Assembly: GCA_023390815.1 (NCBI GenBank)
Contig: JAEWCC010000053.1
Coordinates: 1 to 54,399 of the forward strand
Direction of reading: 5' to 3'
Length of the DNA stretch: 54,399 bases
Origin: Bacillota bacterium
GTDB taxonomy: Bacteria; Bacillota; Clostridia; Christensenellales; SZUA-584
The position numbers and the translations under genes were made by a program. Position 1 is the stretch's first letter; each line of letters begins with the position of its first letter. Positions 6,816-14,995 of this stretch are shown here, piece after piece. Under the pieces are notes generated by a model. It was not told where the DNA came from and searched no databases. It saw only the letters and a list, made by a program, of their open reading frames with translations.

Positions 6816-8414
6816 ATGGATCAGTTTTCTGGTGGTGAGGGTGGCGGAGGCGTGCCGCAGGCAGCGCCTGCTTACGTGCCCCCGCAGATTTACATGCCTC
6901 CTCAGGCGCCGCCAAAGCGCAGGATGAGTAAAAAGCTTCTCTGGATTGTGTGCGGTGCGGCGGTGCTGGTGCTCGCGGCGGTTGTGCTGGTGCTGTGCCT
7001 CCCGACCGCAGGGGGGAGCGACATAAGGCGGAACCCGCTGCTGTTTATGGAGGACGGCAGCGTGTACCTCGCAGTCGGCGCGGAAAGCATCGAACTGGAG
7101 GACGCATCGTTGTCGGAGTCGTCGTACGATAACCCGTATCTGAATGCAGAGCTGTCGGCCGACGGAAAGACGCTCTATTACCTTGCGGATGTCAACAGCT
7201 CGGGTGAGGGAGACCTGATGCGCATTGCGCTGGGCGACGCCAAAGCGGAGCCCGAGCGTATCGCGGAGGATGTATATACCGCGCAGATCGCACCGGATGG
7301 AAGCAAAGTGCTGTACGTATCCAATGCGGAGTCCGGCACGGGGGACTTGTACCTGTGCGCGCCGGGTGCAAAAGCCGAAAAGATCGCGGAGGAAGTCTCG
7401 GCGGTCGGCTATGGGTTTTCCCCCAACGGCAGCCTGATTTTCTATTCGCTTCGGGATGGCGGCACGACCACGCTCGTCACCTATTCGGGCGGCAGCGTGA
7501 AAGAGGTAGCCGATATCGATGAAGGACTGCTACTCTACGAGTATATGGACGATGCGGGCCGGATGCTGTTTGAGACCTGCTCGAACGATGAATATGCATT
7601 GTATCTTTTCGCAAACGGCGACACGGAGCGTATCTGCCGCAGTGACTACAACATCGCATTCTACCAGGTTTTCGGCAGGATGGACGAATTCCTCTACGCG
7701 GCGGACGACGAACTGATCTATTACGCGCAGGGAGACGAAAAGAGCCTGTCAGACGAGTACTACTGGGTTCAGTTCCCCGGGTATAAATGGTACGATCCGC
7801 GGGTTGCCGCCGATAAGCGCTTTCTTATGGTAGTGGGCGACTCGGATCCGTCGGAGCTTTACGATGTGACGATTCCGGGCGAGCCTGTCAAGATCGGCAA
7901 GACGGATCAGGTGTTTGATACGATGGTCGACGACGGTTTCCGGTACTGCGCGTACACGTATCACGATACGCTTTACCTGACGCGCAAGGCAGGGAGCGGC
8001 TGGAGCGACCGCGAAGAGGTTTGCGAGAATCCGTACCGCGTCGCGTTCGACGACAGCGGAACCACGCTATATTACATCGCGCTGGATGATCCAGCCGACA
8101 GCAGCGGGGATCTTTGCCGTATGTCGGTTACATCGGGCAGAGCCGAAACGCTGATGGAGGACGTCACCGCCTTCTCGTTCTACGGCGGGCAGGTATACGC
8201 GCTGAATGACGACGGTGAGGTGCATCTCGTTACCGGTGAGGACAAATCCGAGCAAGTTGAGGACGATATCAGCAGCCTGTACACGGCGGACGGCGGTTTA
8301 TACGCGTTCGGTACGAACGGTTCGGTGTATTTCATCCACGGCAAAGAGAGCGAGCGCGTCAGCCGGAATGCCGTCGCGATCGGTTTTTACGGGTTTCTCA
8401 TCGCATCCGAGTAA
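6816..8414 (+). CDS. Membrane-anchored, propeller-like extracytoplasmic protein
   Basis: 532 residues from the ATG at 6816 (AAGGA 9 nt upstream). An in-frame ATG at 6771 would add 15 residues. The N-terminal ~35 residues are Gly/Pro-rich and cytoplasmic. One transmembrane helix follows at about residues 41-63 (LLWIVCGAAVLVLAAVV). The rest is a series of short beta-rich units such as SADGKTLYYLAD, APDGSKVLYVSN and DDSGTTLYYIAL, the spacing of TolB/WD40-type blades. This suggests a beta-propeller outside the cell. Acidic composition fits a secreted domain. No catalytic motif was seen and no function can be assigned. It may be a sensor or a scaffold. Confidence 0.65.
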   Translation: MDQFSGGEGGGGVPQAAPAYVPPQIYMPPQAPPKRRMSKKLLWIVCGAAVLVLAAVVLVLCLPTAGGSDIRRNPLLFMEDGSVYLAVGAESIELEDASLSESSYDNPYLNAELSADGKTLYYLADVNSSGEGDLMRIALGDAKAEPERIAEDVYTAQIAPDGSKVLYVSNAESGTGDLYLCAPGAKAEKIAEEVSAVGYGFSPNGSLIFYSLRDGGTTTLVTYSGGSVKEVADIDEGLLLYEYMDDAGRMLFETCSNDEYALYLFANGDTERICRSDYNIAFYQVFGRMDEFLYAADDELIYYAQGDEKSLSDEYYWVQFPGYKWYDPRVAADKRFLMVVGDSDPSELYDVTIPGEPVKIGKTDQVFDTMVDDGFRYCAYTYHDTLYLTRKAGSGWSDREEVCENPYRVAFDDSGTTLYYIALDDPADSSGDLCRMSVTSGRAETLMEDVTAFSFYGGQVYALNDDGEVHLVTGEDKSEQVEDDISSLYTADGGLYAFGTNGSVYFIHGKESERVSRNAVAIGFYGFLIASE

Positions 8415-8435
8415 ACCAGCTTTGTTTATCCGCAG

Positions 8436-8466
8436 AGCGGGTGCCCGCTTTGGGCACCCGCTTTGC
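8436..8466 (+). terminator. Terminator after the propeller gene
   Basis: AGCGGGTGCCC (8436-8446) and GGGCACCCGCT (8452-8462) form an 11-bp perfect stem with a 5-nt loop. The T tract is short (TTTGCT). Confidence 0.7.
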
Positions 8467-8568
8467 TGCCGTTATGAGCAAATCGCCGCTTGTCTTTTGA
8501 GGCTTGCTTTGGTATCATATGGTATCGTCTTATTGGCGGCAGCTTCAAGCGCGACGGGGTATTATTTG

Positions 8569-9810
8569 ATGCAGCATTCACAGCACGATTCAAACCAAAA
8601 TTCATCCCCCAATGTCCTTCGATTATTGAATCAAACAAAGATAACAGCGGTATTTCAGCAGGTCATCTGTGTGAGCAAGAACTGTGTTTGTGGTCTGGAG
8701 GGCCTCATACGGGGAGAATCAGACGGTACGCTCACTCAACCCAAGGCACTGTTTCAGATGGCTGAAGAGCAGGACCTCTCGCTGGAGCTTGACAGGCTTT
8801 GCCGCGATCGTGTGCTCCAAGATTATTACACGCTTTACCCGCAGCATCGGGATAAGCTGCTCTTTATCAATATCGAGGCTGCTGTGCTGGACAAATCAGT
8901 ACGGTCAGGTTATTTCAACCGCCAGGTAGCGCAGAGCGGCATTTCGCCGGGCAACATCGTGGTGGAGATCAACGAGACCAAGGTAAAAGGCCGTGAAGCA
9001 CTCAAGGATTTTATCGATATATACCGGGACGCGGGCTTTTTAATTGCGCTGGACGATGTAGGCGCAGGGTTTTCCAATCTGGACCGAATCCCCGTAGCGA
9101 AACCGGATATCATCAAGATCGATACCTCGCTTGTGCGCAATATTCACAGCGATTACCATCGGCAGGAGGTGTTCAAGTCACTCGTAGGTCTGGCGGGACA
9201 GATCGGCGCAATGGTGGTCGCGGAGGGCGTAGAGACCGAAGAGGAGGCGCTGCAAGCGCTCAGGCTTGGCGCGCACATGATTCAAGGGTTCTATTTTTCG
9301 CGTCCGACCGCGCTGTCCGGGCAGGACCCCTTCTACAATCCGCGCATCGCCTTGCTGGCAGAGCGGTACAGGGAGTGCACCATACAGCGAATTCAGGAGG
9401 AGACGGAGCGGCGGATGATGCTTTTCGGCCTCGTCAAATCCGCTGTGGAGGGCGTGGATGGCTGCGGAGCCATTGAAGAGCGGCTGGGCAGCATCGTTAC
9501 GGTGCACGATGCCATTGAATGCGCGTACGTGCTCGACGAAGCGGGTACGCAGTGCTGTGAGGCGATCTACCAGAAGAACCTGCGCGTTGCCCGAAGGCAG
9601 CTCGCCATCTGTTCAATGAGCGCGGGTACAGACCACTCGATGAAGAGCTATTATTACCGCCTGATGAGCGAAAGGATGGAGCACTACATTACCGAGCCTT
9701 ATGTTTCGCCTCTGACGGGCAACCTTTGCGTGACAGTGTCCATGCCGTTTGGCTGCAGCAGCCTCAGGCACATCTTGTGCCTCGATCTGACCACGACGTT
9801 CCGCCCATAG
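8569..9810 (+). CDS. EAL-domain c-di-GMP phosphodiesterase, YkuI-like
   Basis: 413 residues from ATG 8569, close to the 407 residues of Bacillus subtilis YkuI. EAL domain: the signature reads LEGL (E44) instead of EAL. The other metal and substrate residues are present: FINIE, VVEINE, ALDDVGAGFSNL, IIKIDTSLV, VVAEGVET and MIQGFYFSRP. It should therefore hydrolyse c-di-GMP to pGpG. The C-terminal ~160 residues resemble the PAS/Cache-like YkuI_C sensor, ending in EPYVSPLTGN...TVSMPF. No transmembrane helix is seen after this start, so it is probably cytosolic. The ribosome binding site is weak and upstream alternative starts cannot be excluded. Confidence 0.85.
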   Translation: MQHSQHDSNQNSSPNVLRLLNQTKITAVFQQVICVSKNCVCGLEGLIRGESDGTLTQPKALFQMAEEQDLSLELDRLCRDRVLQDYYTLYPQHRDKLLFINIEAAVLDKSVRSGYFNRQVAQSGISPGNIVVEINETKVKGREALKDFIDIYRDAGFLIALDDVGAGFSNLDRIPVAKPDIIKIDTSLVRNIHSDYHRQEVFKSLVGLAGQIGAMVVAEGVETEEEALQALRLGAHMIQGFYFSRPTALSGQDPFYNPRIALLAERYRECTIQRIQEETERRMMLFGLVKSAVEGVDGCGAIEERLGSIVTVHDAIECAYVLDEAGTQCCEAIYQKNLRVARRQLAICSMSAGTDHSMKSYYYRLMSERMEHYITEPYVSPLTGNLCVTVSMPFGCSSLRHILCLDLTTTFRP

Positions 9811-9839
9811 GAACGGTGGGATTTCAGGAGTTGATCCAT

Positions 9840-10634
9840 ATGATTCCCCGATTGCATCAGGATTTTTTAAGACAAGCGATGCCGCTATTTCAAGCGGACC
9901 CCCGGATTGTGGGTGTCGCCGCGGGCGGCTCATATTTAACCGGCCAGATGGACGAGTATTCAGATATCGACCTCGTGATTGCGACGGAGCCGGAGGAGTT
10001 TAACCAGGTGATGGCGGACAGGCTCCGCATTGCACAGGGCCTCAGTCCGCTGCTCACGGCGTTCACCGGAGAGCATGTGGGGGAGCCGCGGCTGCTCATC
10101 TGCCTATATGGCCCCCCATCGCTGCATGTGGATTTGAAATTCGTATCCCTGCCCGACATTGCGCATCGGGTGGAGGACCCGGCGATTCTCTGGGAGCGGG
10201 ACGGTCGTGTCACTGAAGCGCTGAAAACCTGCGAAGCGAAATTCCCGATACCGGACCTGCAATGGTTGGAGGACCGGTTCTGGGCATGGGTACATTATAC
10301 CGCGGCGAAGATCGCCCGGGGCGAGCTGTTCGAAGCGATCGGCGCAATCGGTTTCCTGCGGGAGGTCGTGATCGGGCCGCTGCTGCTGATGAAAAACGGC
10401 AAGCTGCCGCGCGGAGTCAGAAAGATTGAAACCGACGCGCCAGCCTGCCTGCCTGCGCTGATGAAAACTCTGCCGGAATACAGTGCCCGAAGCTGTGCAG
10501 ATGCGCTGCAGGTGCTGATCAAACTTTATATTGAGCTCCGCGAATTCCATGCCAAAAGCGGCTTTGTCCGCAGAGAAGAGGCGCAGCGGCATGCGATCAC
10601 GTACCTGTCCGAAATCGCGGAAACCGAAGAATGA
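9840..10634 (+). CDS. Nucleotidyltransferase-domain protein
   Basis: 264 residues; AGGAG ends 9 nt before the ATG at 9840. The N-terminal third has the minimal nucleotidyltransferase signature GGS (residues 29-31) followed by YSDIDL with D42 and D44 as the metal-binding pair. The remaining part is alpha-helical. Related proteins include aminoglycoside adenylyltransferase-like enzymes and many uncharacterised members. Nothing in the sequence identifies the acceptor molecule. It follows the EAL gene after 29 nt and may share its transcript. Confidence 0.7.
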   Translation: MIPRLHQDFLRQAMPLFQADPRIVGVAAGGSYLTGQMDEYSDIDLVIATEPEEFNQVMADRLRIAQGLSPLLTAFTGEHVGEPRLLICLYGPPSLHVDLKFVSLPDIAHRVEDPAILWERDGRVTEALKTCEAKFPIPDLQWLEDRFWAWVHYTAAKIARGELFEAIGAIGFLREVVIGPLLLMKNGKLPRGVRKIETDAPACLPALMKTLPEYSARSCADALQVLIKLYIELREFHAKSGFVRREEAQRHAITYLSEIAETEE

Positions 10635-10719
10635 TCATTTTTATAGCCTGAGCTTCAAAGCAGGGCTGTTTGTCACCGACATGATCGATGAGGTCAGTGG
10701 CAAAAAGGATGGTGATATC

Positions 10720-11450
10720 TTGAAGAGTCTGTTTGTTCATCATGGCGATGTGGCAATTCATGTGCTGGAAAGCGGTACGCCTTCGCATAAAACACCCTCG
10801 CTGCTCGTGATTGGCGGCCTTGGGAGCCTGCCGAACGCGCCATCCCTGTGCTTTCGGCGCTGGGCAGCCACGCGGTCGCTTTAAGCCTGCGGGGAAGGGG
10901 GCTTAGTTCCACGCCGGAAACGGGGTACGATCTGGAGGATCATCTTTCCGATATCAGTGCGGTGGTAGATCATCTGGGGCTCAAGGAGTACTGCGTGCTG
11001 GGTTTCTCGCGCGGCGCGTCGTACGCGCTGGGTTGGATGCTGGCGCATCCGCGTGATATGCGCGGCCTGATCCTTGTGGACCAGCCGCCGGTACACGTCA
11101 AGCCCGGGCCGGGCTACGTGGACTACTGGGCGGGCCTTAATTACCTCGGTGTGCCGATACTCAACTTCATGCGCCGCAGCGCGCTCGAAGGACTGGAGCG
11201 GGAGGCGCGGGATGTGGATTTTTCCGCGCGGCTGCACGAGCTGCGCATACCCGTCACCTTCTTTGCAGGCAGGAACCAAGACGCTGTTATTCCCTCGAAT
11301 GTGAACGATGCGATCATCGGGCAGTACCGCAAGGCGATTCCATCCATTACGGTGGTTGATTTTCTGAAATCCGGCCACATGATCCCCGACGAGGAGCCGG
11401 AAAAATATATCGCGGAGATTGAGGCATTTCTTATGCGGCTTGGGAGTTAA
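10720..11450 (+). pseudogene. Alpha/beta hydrolase, frameshifted
   Basis: The N-terminal part (from TTG 10720, or ATG 10681) reads ...VHVLESG...LLVIGGL and then runs out of frame. The rest, including LSLRGRGLSSTP, the nucleophile elbow VLGFSRGASYALG, LILVDQPPVH and the late GHMIPDEEP with the catalytic histidine, continues in another frame to 11450. At 10820-10822 the DNA reads CCTTGGGAGCCTGCC; one additional T would give GLWEPAERAIPVL, the expected family sequence, and restore one ORF of about 243 codons. So a single base is missing. Either the gene is inactive or the assembly has an error here. The intact protein would be a serine hydrolase of unknown substrate. Confidence 0.85.
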
Positions 11451-11456
11451 AGCGTA

Positions 11457-11607
11457 TGTTACCCTGGGAGCCGTCGGCGGGGTCTTATGGCAGTAATGAT
11501 GCCTTGGAAGATGCTTCACTTGCGCTCAGCGTGACAGCAAGAATGTATTTTGCCAAAACAAAACCGTGTGTCACCCTGAGAACCGTCAGCATCGAAGGGT
11601 TTATGGC
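11457..11607 (-). repeat. Family C repeat copies (inverted)
   Basis: GTGTCACCCTGAGAACC followed by CATCGAAGGGTTTATGGC (11568-11607) is an inverted relative of the CCCTTCG...CAGGGTGACA element at 30416. A diverged partner (TTACCCTGGGAGCC ... GTCTTATGGC) lies at 11457-11490. The two copies fill the gap between two broken genes. Confidence 0.5.
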
Positions 11608-11615
11608 AGCGTGGT

Positions 11616-12066
11616 TTACTCTCTCGTCCAGCTTTGCAGCTCGATGATGTTGCCCTCGATATCCGCGGCGTAGACGAACGTGCCTATGACACCGTTGGCA
11701 TATGCCACCGATACGACATCGCCGATCTGCGAGCCGCCCGCCTCCAGCACCTTTTGCAGCATCGCCGCCACATTATCCACCTCGAAGGCGATGTGCGCGT
11801 ACCCGACGCCGGTCAGCGCTTTGGGACGCTCCGCCTCTTTGCCACTGTACGAGAATATCCTCCAGTGTGGGCGCTTTGCCCGGGTATCCCGGCAGGGCGA
11901 GATGCTCGCCCGTGATGCGTGCGCCCGCGATGCCGGTCAGCGCGTCCATCCACGGCCCGGAGAGGTCCCGCTCGGGCGGCACAGGCGTGCAGCCGAAAAC
12001 GCGCTTGTAAAACGCCGAGACCGCCCGCCAGTCTTTGGCGATGATGTTGGTGTGTGCGTAGCGCAT
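11616..12066 (-). pseudogene. VOC/glyoxalase-family protein, frameshifted
   Basis: Starting at ATG 12066 the minus strand encodes MRYAHTNIIAKDWRAVSAFY, typical of a vicinal oxygen chelate domain, and is in frame to about 11860. The second half, VGYAHIAFEVDNVAAML ... YAADIEGNIIELQSW, is in a different frame and ends with TAA at 11616. At 11857-11861 one extra base turns the expected LEIFSYSG into LEDILVQW. Removing it yields a ~149-residue protein, a normal length. These proteins bind a metal and include glyoxalases, dioxygenases and resistance proteins; the activity here is unknown. Confidence 0.85.
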
Positions 12067-12100
12067 GATTCCCTCCGTTCTAATGCATCAGGACGTGTGT

Positions 12101-12558
12101 TTACGACACATTCAGTTCGAAATGATCGCCGAGAACCTTCAGAAAACGACCCCATTCTTCAGGATAGGCATTGCTTCCTGAAATTTGAATACTGCCGAAA
12201 TCCCTCGTCATCTCAAGGCTCCATTGAGTGCCATCCTGCACATCAGGATCGCGATAGCTGCTGCCCCAATCCAATACACCACAGTCCAACACGTCCCCTA
12301 TGAAGGCATCCCACTTTTCCACGCTCCAATGCTGTTTAAACGTACCCGCCTGCTCACCATAGTCCATCTCGGTCAGCGTATAGACGAACGTAAGGTCTGC
12401 GCTGTCGATGGCGTACTCGTTATATTGGCCGAAGCCGCCGATGCTAAAATGGAATGTTTCGATTACCGGTGTGGGTGTCGTGTCGGGCATGCCTAGGCCA
12501 CTGCAGCGCTGAGCATCAGGATTAGATAAAGCAGTACTGCCACCGTCGCTTTCTTCAT
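12101..12558 (-). pseudogene. Lipoprotein of unknown function, frameshifted in the signal peptide
   Basis: The minus strand has GGAGGTA before the ATG at 12558 and a signal peptide MKKATVAVLLYLILMLSA. That frame then meets TAG. The mature part (CSGLGMPDTTPTP..., then ~130 residues rich in aromatic and acidic residues, ending at 12101) is in another frame. Between AGC (Ser, 12508-12510) and TGC (Cys, 12503-12505) there are only two bases; a third would give LSA-C, a perfect lipobox. So one base has been lost at 12506-12507. The C-terminal sequence contains DGTQWSLEMTRDFGSIQISG and YPEEW. No family is recognised. Confidence 0.75.
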
Positions 12559-12579
12559 CTTTACCTCCGGCTTGCGTAA

Positions 12580-12792
12580 TCAGGGCGATGTCCGCACTCC
12601 CGTTCTTTATGGTCAGTCGGTACAGCGTAAAGACGCCGTCATCACCTTCCATACTCATGTAAGGCGCAGCCACCAAGTGCGTCTCATAATATAACTGCCT
12701 TCTGTACCATCATGTACTGCTCCAGGCAGGTTAAAGTTTGTAACTTGGTTTGTAGTTTCATTGAACTCATACCGGGCGATTATTGTCTGCCC
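12580..12792 (-). pseudogene. Gene fragment, unidentified
   Basis: Immediately after the flavin reductase stop the minus strand can be read as GQTIIARYEFNETTN ... DGTEGSYI. It then continues in another frame as ETHLVAAPYMSMEGDDGV ... IALITQ. Together these look like a ~70-residue piece of a beta-rich protein with a frame break near 12687 and no start codon. The remnant supports gene decay in this stretch. I cannot name the parent gene. Confidence 0.45.
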
Positions 12793-13305
12793 TTATTCTT
12801 TTATGAGTACCCTGATCACCTCGCCAATGTAGATGCGGTGCAGGTCCGGCTCAGGATATACGCGGGAAAACACGTCCATGTTATCCACGTTTTCCGGCGT
12901 GACATCCGCATGGACAAGCTTTTTGCATACGAATATCAGATTGGCTTCTTCAAAGGCGGTGGTATCGCCCAAAAACAGCGGCGTCAGGCCCGATTCTTTG
13001 ACCTTGTCGCATTCGTTGCCGTGCAGCTTGCCGCAGATATTAAGCGCCTTGCGGTACGCCTTGTCATAGAACGACACGGTGAACGTGTCGTGCGCTTCGA
13101 AGAATTGCCGTGTGTAGCGGCTTTCGCGGATATACGCCGTGACGGCGTCCTTCTCCCAGAAGCGGCCGAAGCCTGCCCAGCTTGCCGTCATCATGTTAAA
13201 GCCGTCCTGCTTTGTGCCCGCCGTCAGCAGTGCCCATTCGCCCCCGATCTTTGTAAACGGGTTCATCTGAATTGAACTGATCGATATTTCCTTAAATGCC
13301 ATCAT
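12793..13305 (-). CDS. Flavin reductase-like (FMN-binding) protein
   Basis: 170 residues from the ATG at 13305 (a second ATG follows at 13302, and TTG precedes at 13308). GGAGGT lies 5-8 nt upstream. The sequence FKEISISSIQMNPF, WALLTAGT...FNMMTASW and ...AVTAYIRESRYTRQFFE matches the flavin reductase-like split-barrel family. These proteins bind FMN and exchange electrons with NAD(P)H or ferredoxin-type partners. The length is normal and the gene is intact, unlike its downstream neighbours. Confidence 0.8.
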   Translation of the reverse strand: MMAFKEISISSIQMNPFTKIGGEWALLTAGTKQDGFNMMTASWAGFGRFWEKDAVTAYIRESRYTRQFFEAHDTFTVSFYDKAYRKALNICGKLHGNECDKVKESGLTPLFLGDTTAFEEANLIFVCKKLVHADVTPENVDNMDVFSRVYPEPDLHRIYIGEVIRVLIKE

Positions 13306-13484
13306 CAACTACCTCCGAAGTCATTGTACCCGCTGGACGGCCATTTGAGAAGAGGGAGTTGAGACATCCATCTCTTTTATCAAAGGCCTTAAGGATTTTG
13401 CACCAAATATCCGTGTGCTACGTAGTATGGATTGAGAACTGATCACAGCGAGACTGTGATAACCATTATAAGGAGGACGTATCT

Positions 13485-13724
13485 ATGGGAGGTTTCGGAG
13501 GTTTTGGCGGTTTTGGCGGCGGCAACTGCTCGTGCATCATTATCATCATCCTGCTGCTGTGCTGCTGCTGTGGTGATCACGGCTTTGGCGGCTGCGGCGA
13601 TGGCTGCAATAATGGTGTAGGTGGTTTTGGCGGCGGCGGCTGCTCGTGCATCATCATCATCATTCTGTTGCTGTGCTGCTGCTGCGGCAATGGCTTTGGC
13701 GGCTGCGGCAATCAGCCCTGCTAA
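13485..13724 (+). CDS. Gly/Cys/Ile-rich tandem-repeat peptide
   Basis: 79 residues, ATG at 13485 with AGGAGG 8 nt upstream. Two tandem units of about 35-42 residues each consist of a GGFGG head, a CSC motif, the block IIIIILLLCCCCG, and a GFGGCG tail. The DNA of the two units is nearly identical across the hydrophobic block, indicating a recent duplication. Each hydrophobic block is only ~8 residues before the cysteines, too short to cross a membrane alone. Similar small high-cysteine proteins in Clostridia are, as I recall, sometimes annotated as chorion-class proteins. A role in a spore surface or a metal- or disulfide-linked layer is speculation. An inverted repeat ATCACAG/CTGTGAT lies just upstream (13441-13460), and a strong terminator follows. 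Confidence 0.7.
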   Translation: MGGFGGFGGFGGGNCSCIIIIILLLCCCCGDHGFGGCGDGCNNGVGGFGGGGCSCIIIIILLLCCCCGNGFGGCGNQPC

Positions 13725-13807
13725 AAGGCGGAAGGCTCACCGGCCGTGCGCCGGGTTATCTGAGGGTATTAGACAACATAGGCATGGCACAGCATACTTA
13801 TGGATTC

Positions 13808-13842
13808 GGGGGGCTGGTATCGTACAGCCCCCGATTTTTTTC
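13808..13842 (+). terminator. Terminator after the Gly/Cys peptide
   Basis: GGGGGCTG (13809-13816) and CAGCCCCC (13825-13832) form an 8-bp stem followed by a run of seven T. The rest of the 13725-14047 gap shows only a weak hairpin (AAGGCG/CGCCTT near 13947-13968) and no gene. Confidence 0.88.
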
Positions 13843-14047
13843 AAGACAGGAAACCGAACGGCATCCATCGAACCAAGCGCAGCTTCTTAAAAGATGCAGA
13901 CAATATAGATTGATCGGCCATCGCTGAACAGATAAAGATCCTTTTAAGGCGCAGGCTTCCACGCCTTACAAGTACTGAAAAGAGGACATAAGATTCATAT
14001 AATAAGAACATAAGTTCTACTTTGTATGAGGGAGATGACAGCCGCAG

Positions 14048-14401
14048 CTATTTTATACGGGTATCTTCCTCGCGCAAAACGGTGGCGACCTTGAGCGCGC
14101 GGTCGAACTCCTGCGGTGTGATGTTGCGTCGGGCGATTTCCTCCAGCATCTCCATCGTGAGACCGCCGGAGGGCGCTCGCTGCGCGACGAATGCGGTATC
14201 CTTGCCGATGCCCAGCAGATAGTCCGCAGAACAGCCCAGCGCATCGCAAAGCCTTTGGAGAAGCTCCACCGAGGGCTTTTTAACGCCCTGTTCGAGCTCG
14301 GCAATATAGGGCTGCGATACGCCGGTTAATTCGGCCAGCTTCTTCTGGCTGAGCTTTTGCCCGCGGCGAAGGCTGCGCAGCCGATTAGCAAATTCGTTCA
14401 T
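14048..14401 (-). CDS. XRE-family transcriptional regulator (repressor-like)
   Basis: 117 residues starting MNEFANRLRSLR at 14401; AAGGAGG is 5 nt upstream, so the longer frame to 14440 is rejected. Residues ~7-60 are an HTH domain: LSQKKLAELTGVSQPYIAEL is the helix-turn-helix, followed by EQGVKKPSVELLQRLCDALGCSADYLLG. The C-terminal ~45 residues may form a dimerisation or effector region. The gene faces away from a second XRE gene and the two promoters overlap a palindrome, the layout of a phage-type repressor. Confidence 0.88.
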   Translation of the reverse strand: MNEFANRLRSLRRGQKLSQKKLAELTGVSQPYIAELEQGVKKPSVELLQRLCDALGCSADYLLGIGKDTAFVAQRAPSGGLTMEMLEEIARRNITPQEFDRALKVATVLREEDTRIK

Positions 14402-14445
14402 AGGGGCCTCCTTGTACGGATGACGGCATTTTGCCATCATATTAA

Positions 14446-14474
14446 ATTATAGCTGACAGCGATAGGTTTGTAAA
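14446..14474 (-). promoter_or_regulatory. Promoter of the repressor-like gene
   Basis: On the minus strand TTTACA (14474-14469), a 17-bp spacer and TATAAT (14451-14446) lie 45 bp before the start codon. Confidence 0.75.
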
Positions 14475-14476
14475 GT

Positions 14477-14491
14477 ATAGCATATGGCTAT
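14477..14491. promoter_or_regulatory. Palindromic operator between divergent XRE genes
   Basis: ATAGC-atatg-GCTAT overlaps the first base of the plus-strand -35 box and lies upstream of the minus-strand -35. A related half-site (CTATAAGCTAT) occurs at 14523-14534. The geometry suits autoregulation by one of the two XRE proteins. Confidence 0.55.
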
Positions 14492-14519
14492 TGACACTCA
14501 TGAAAACTCTCACTAGAAT
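14491..14519 (+). promoter_or_regulatory. Promoter of the Cro-like gene and downstream module
   Basis: TTGACA (14491-14496), a 17-bp spacer and TAGAAT (14514-14519), 33 bp before the ATG at 14553. Confidence 0.78.
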
Positions 14520-14552
14520 ATAACTATAAGCTATTGACGGAGGTGGAGACGA

Positions 14553-14783
14553 ATGAGGCTGGCACTGGCCTGTTTGCGGGAAAACCGCAATATGACACAG
14601 ACGCAGGTTTCCGGTGACGCGAAGATTTCGCAGGGGTATTACTCGGATATCGAGGGCGGCCTGCGCTGTCCCTCGCCTGAGGTGGCGGGCCGGATCGCGA
14701 AGGTGCTGGAGATTCCCGAAAGTGACATGTTTCACGTTTTCTACTCCGGGGAAACAGTCTATGCGGCCCGCAAGCGGGCATAG
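14553..14783 (+). CDS. Small XRE-family regulator (Cro-like)
   Basis: 76 residues; GGAGGTGGAG stands just upstream of ATG 14553. Almost the whole protein is one HTH domain: LACLRENRNMTQTQVSGDAK for helices 1-2, ISQGYYSDIEGG for the recognition region, then EVAGRIAKVLEI. It is divergent from the larger XRE gene and leads a run of short genes typical of phage control or replication regions. A Cro-like counterpart is an inference from size and arrangement. Confidence 0.8.
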   Translation: MRLALACLRENRNMTQTQVSGDAKISQGYYSDIEGGLRCPSPEVAGRIAKVLEIPESDMFHVFYSGETVYAARKRA

Positions 14784-14794
14784 CAGAGGAGGGT

Positions 14795-14995
14795 ATGATG
14801 CAGGACGGATATATGCGAGAGAAGGACAAGCTAGGCAAGCTGGCGGGCGCGGCGGCAGCGGTGGCGCAGGAGTTTGAACGCACGCAGGACGAGCGCGTCG
14901 CGGTGGCGGCACAGGTGCTGTTTACGATTATCGCGGTGCAGCTGACGTCGGTGGACGCGGAGCTCGATAAGCTCATCGAGCAGACGGGCGTATGA
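14795..14995 (+). CDS. Small hypothetical protein (phage-type)
   Basis: 66 residues, ATG 14795 (or 14798) with AGAGGAGGG immediately upstream. The sequence is helical and Ala-rich (KLAGAAAAVAQEFERTQDER). No domain is recognised. The stop overlaps the start of the next gene (ATGA), so it is part of the same unit. Confidence 0.6.
   Translation: MMQDGYMREKDKLGKLAGAAAAVAQEFERTQDERVAVAAQVLFTIIAVQLTSVDAELDKLIEQTGV

Noticed and set aside
13485..13724. CRISPR-like direct repeats
   Set aside because: The two repeats are in-frame duplicated coding units; there are no regularly spaced repeats with spacers here or elsewhere in the window.
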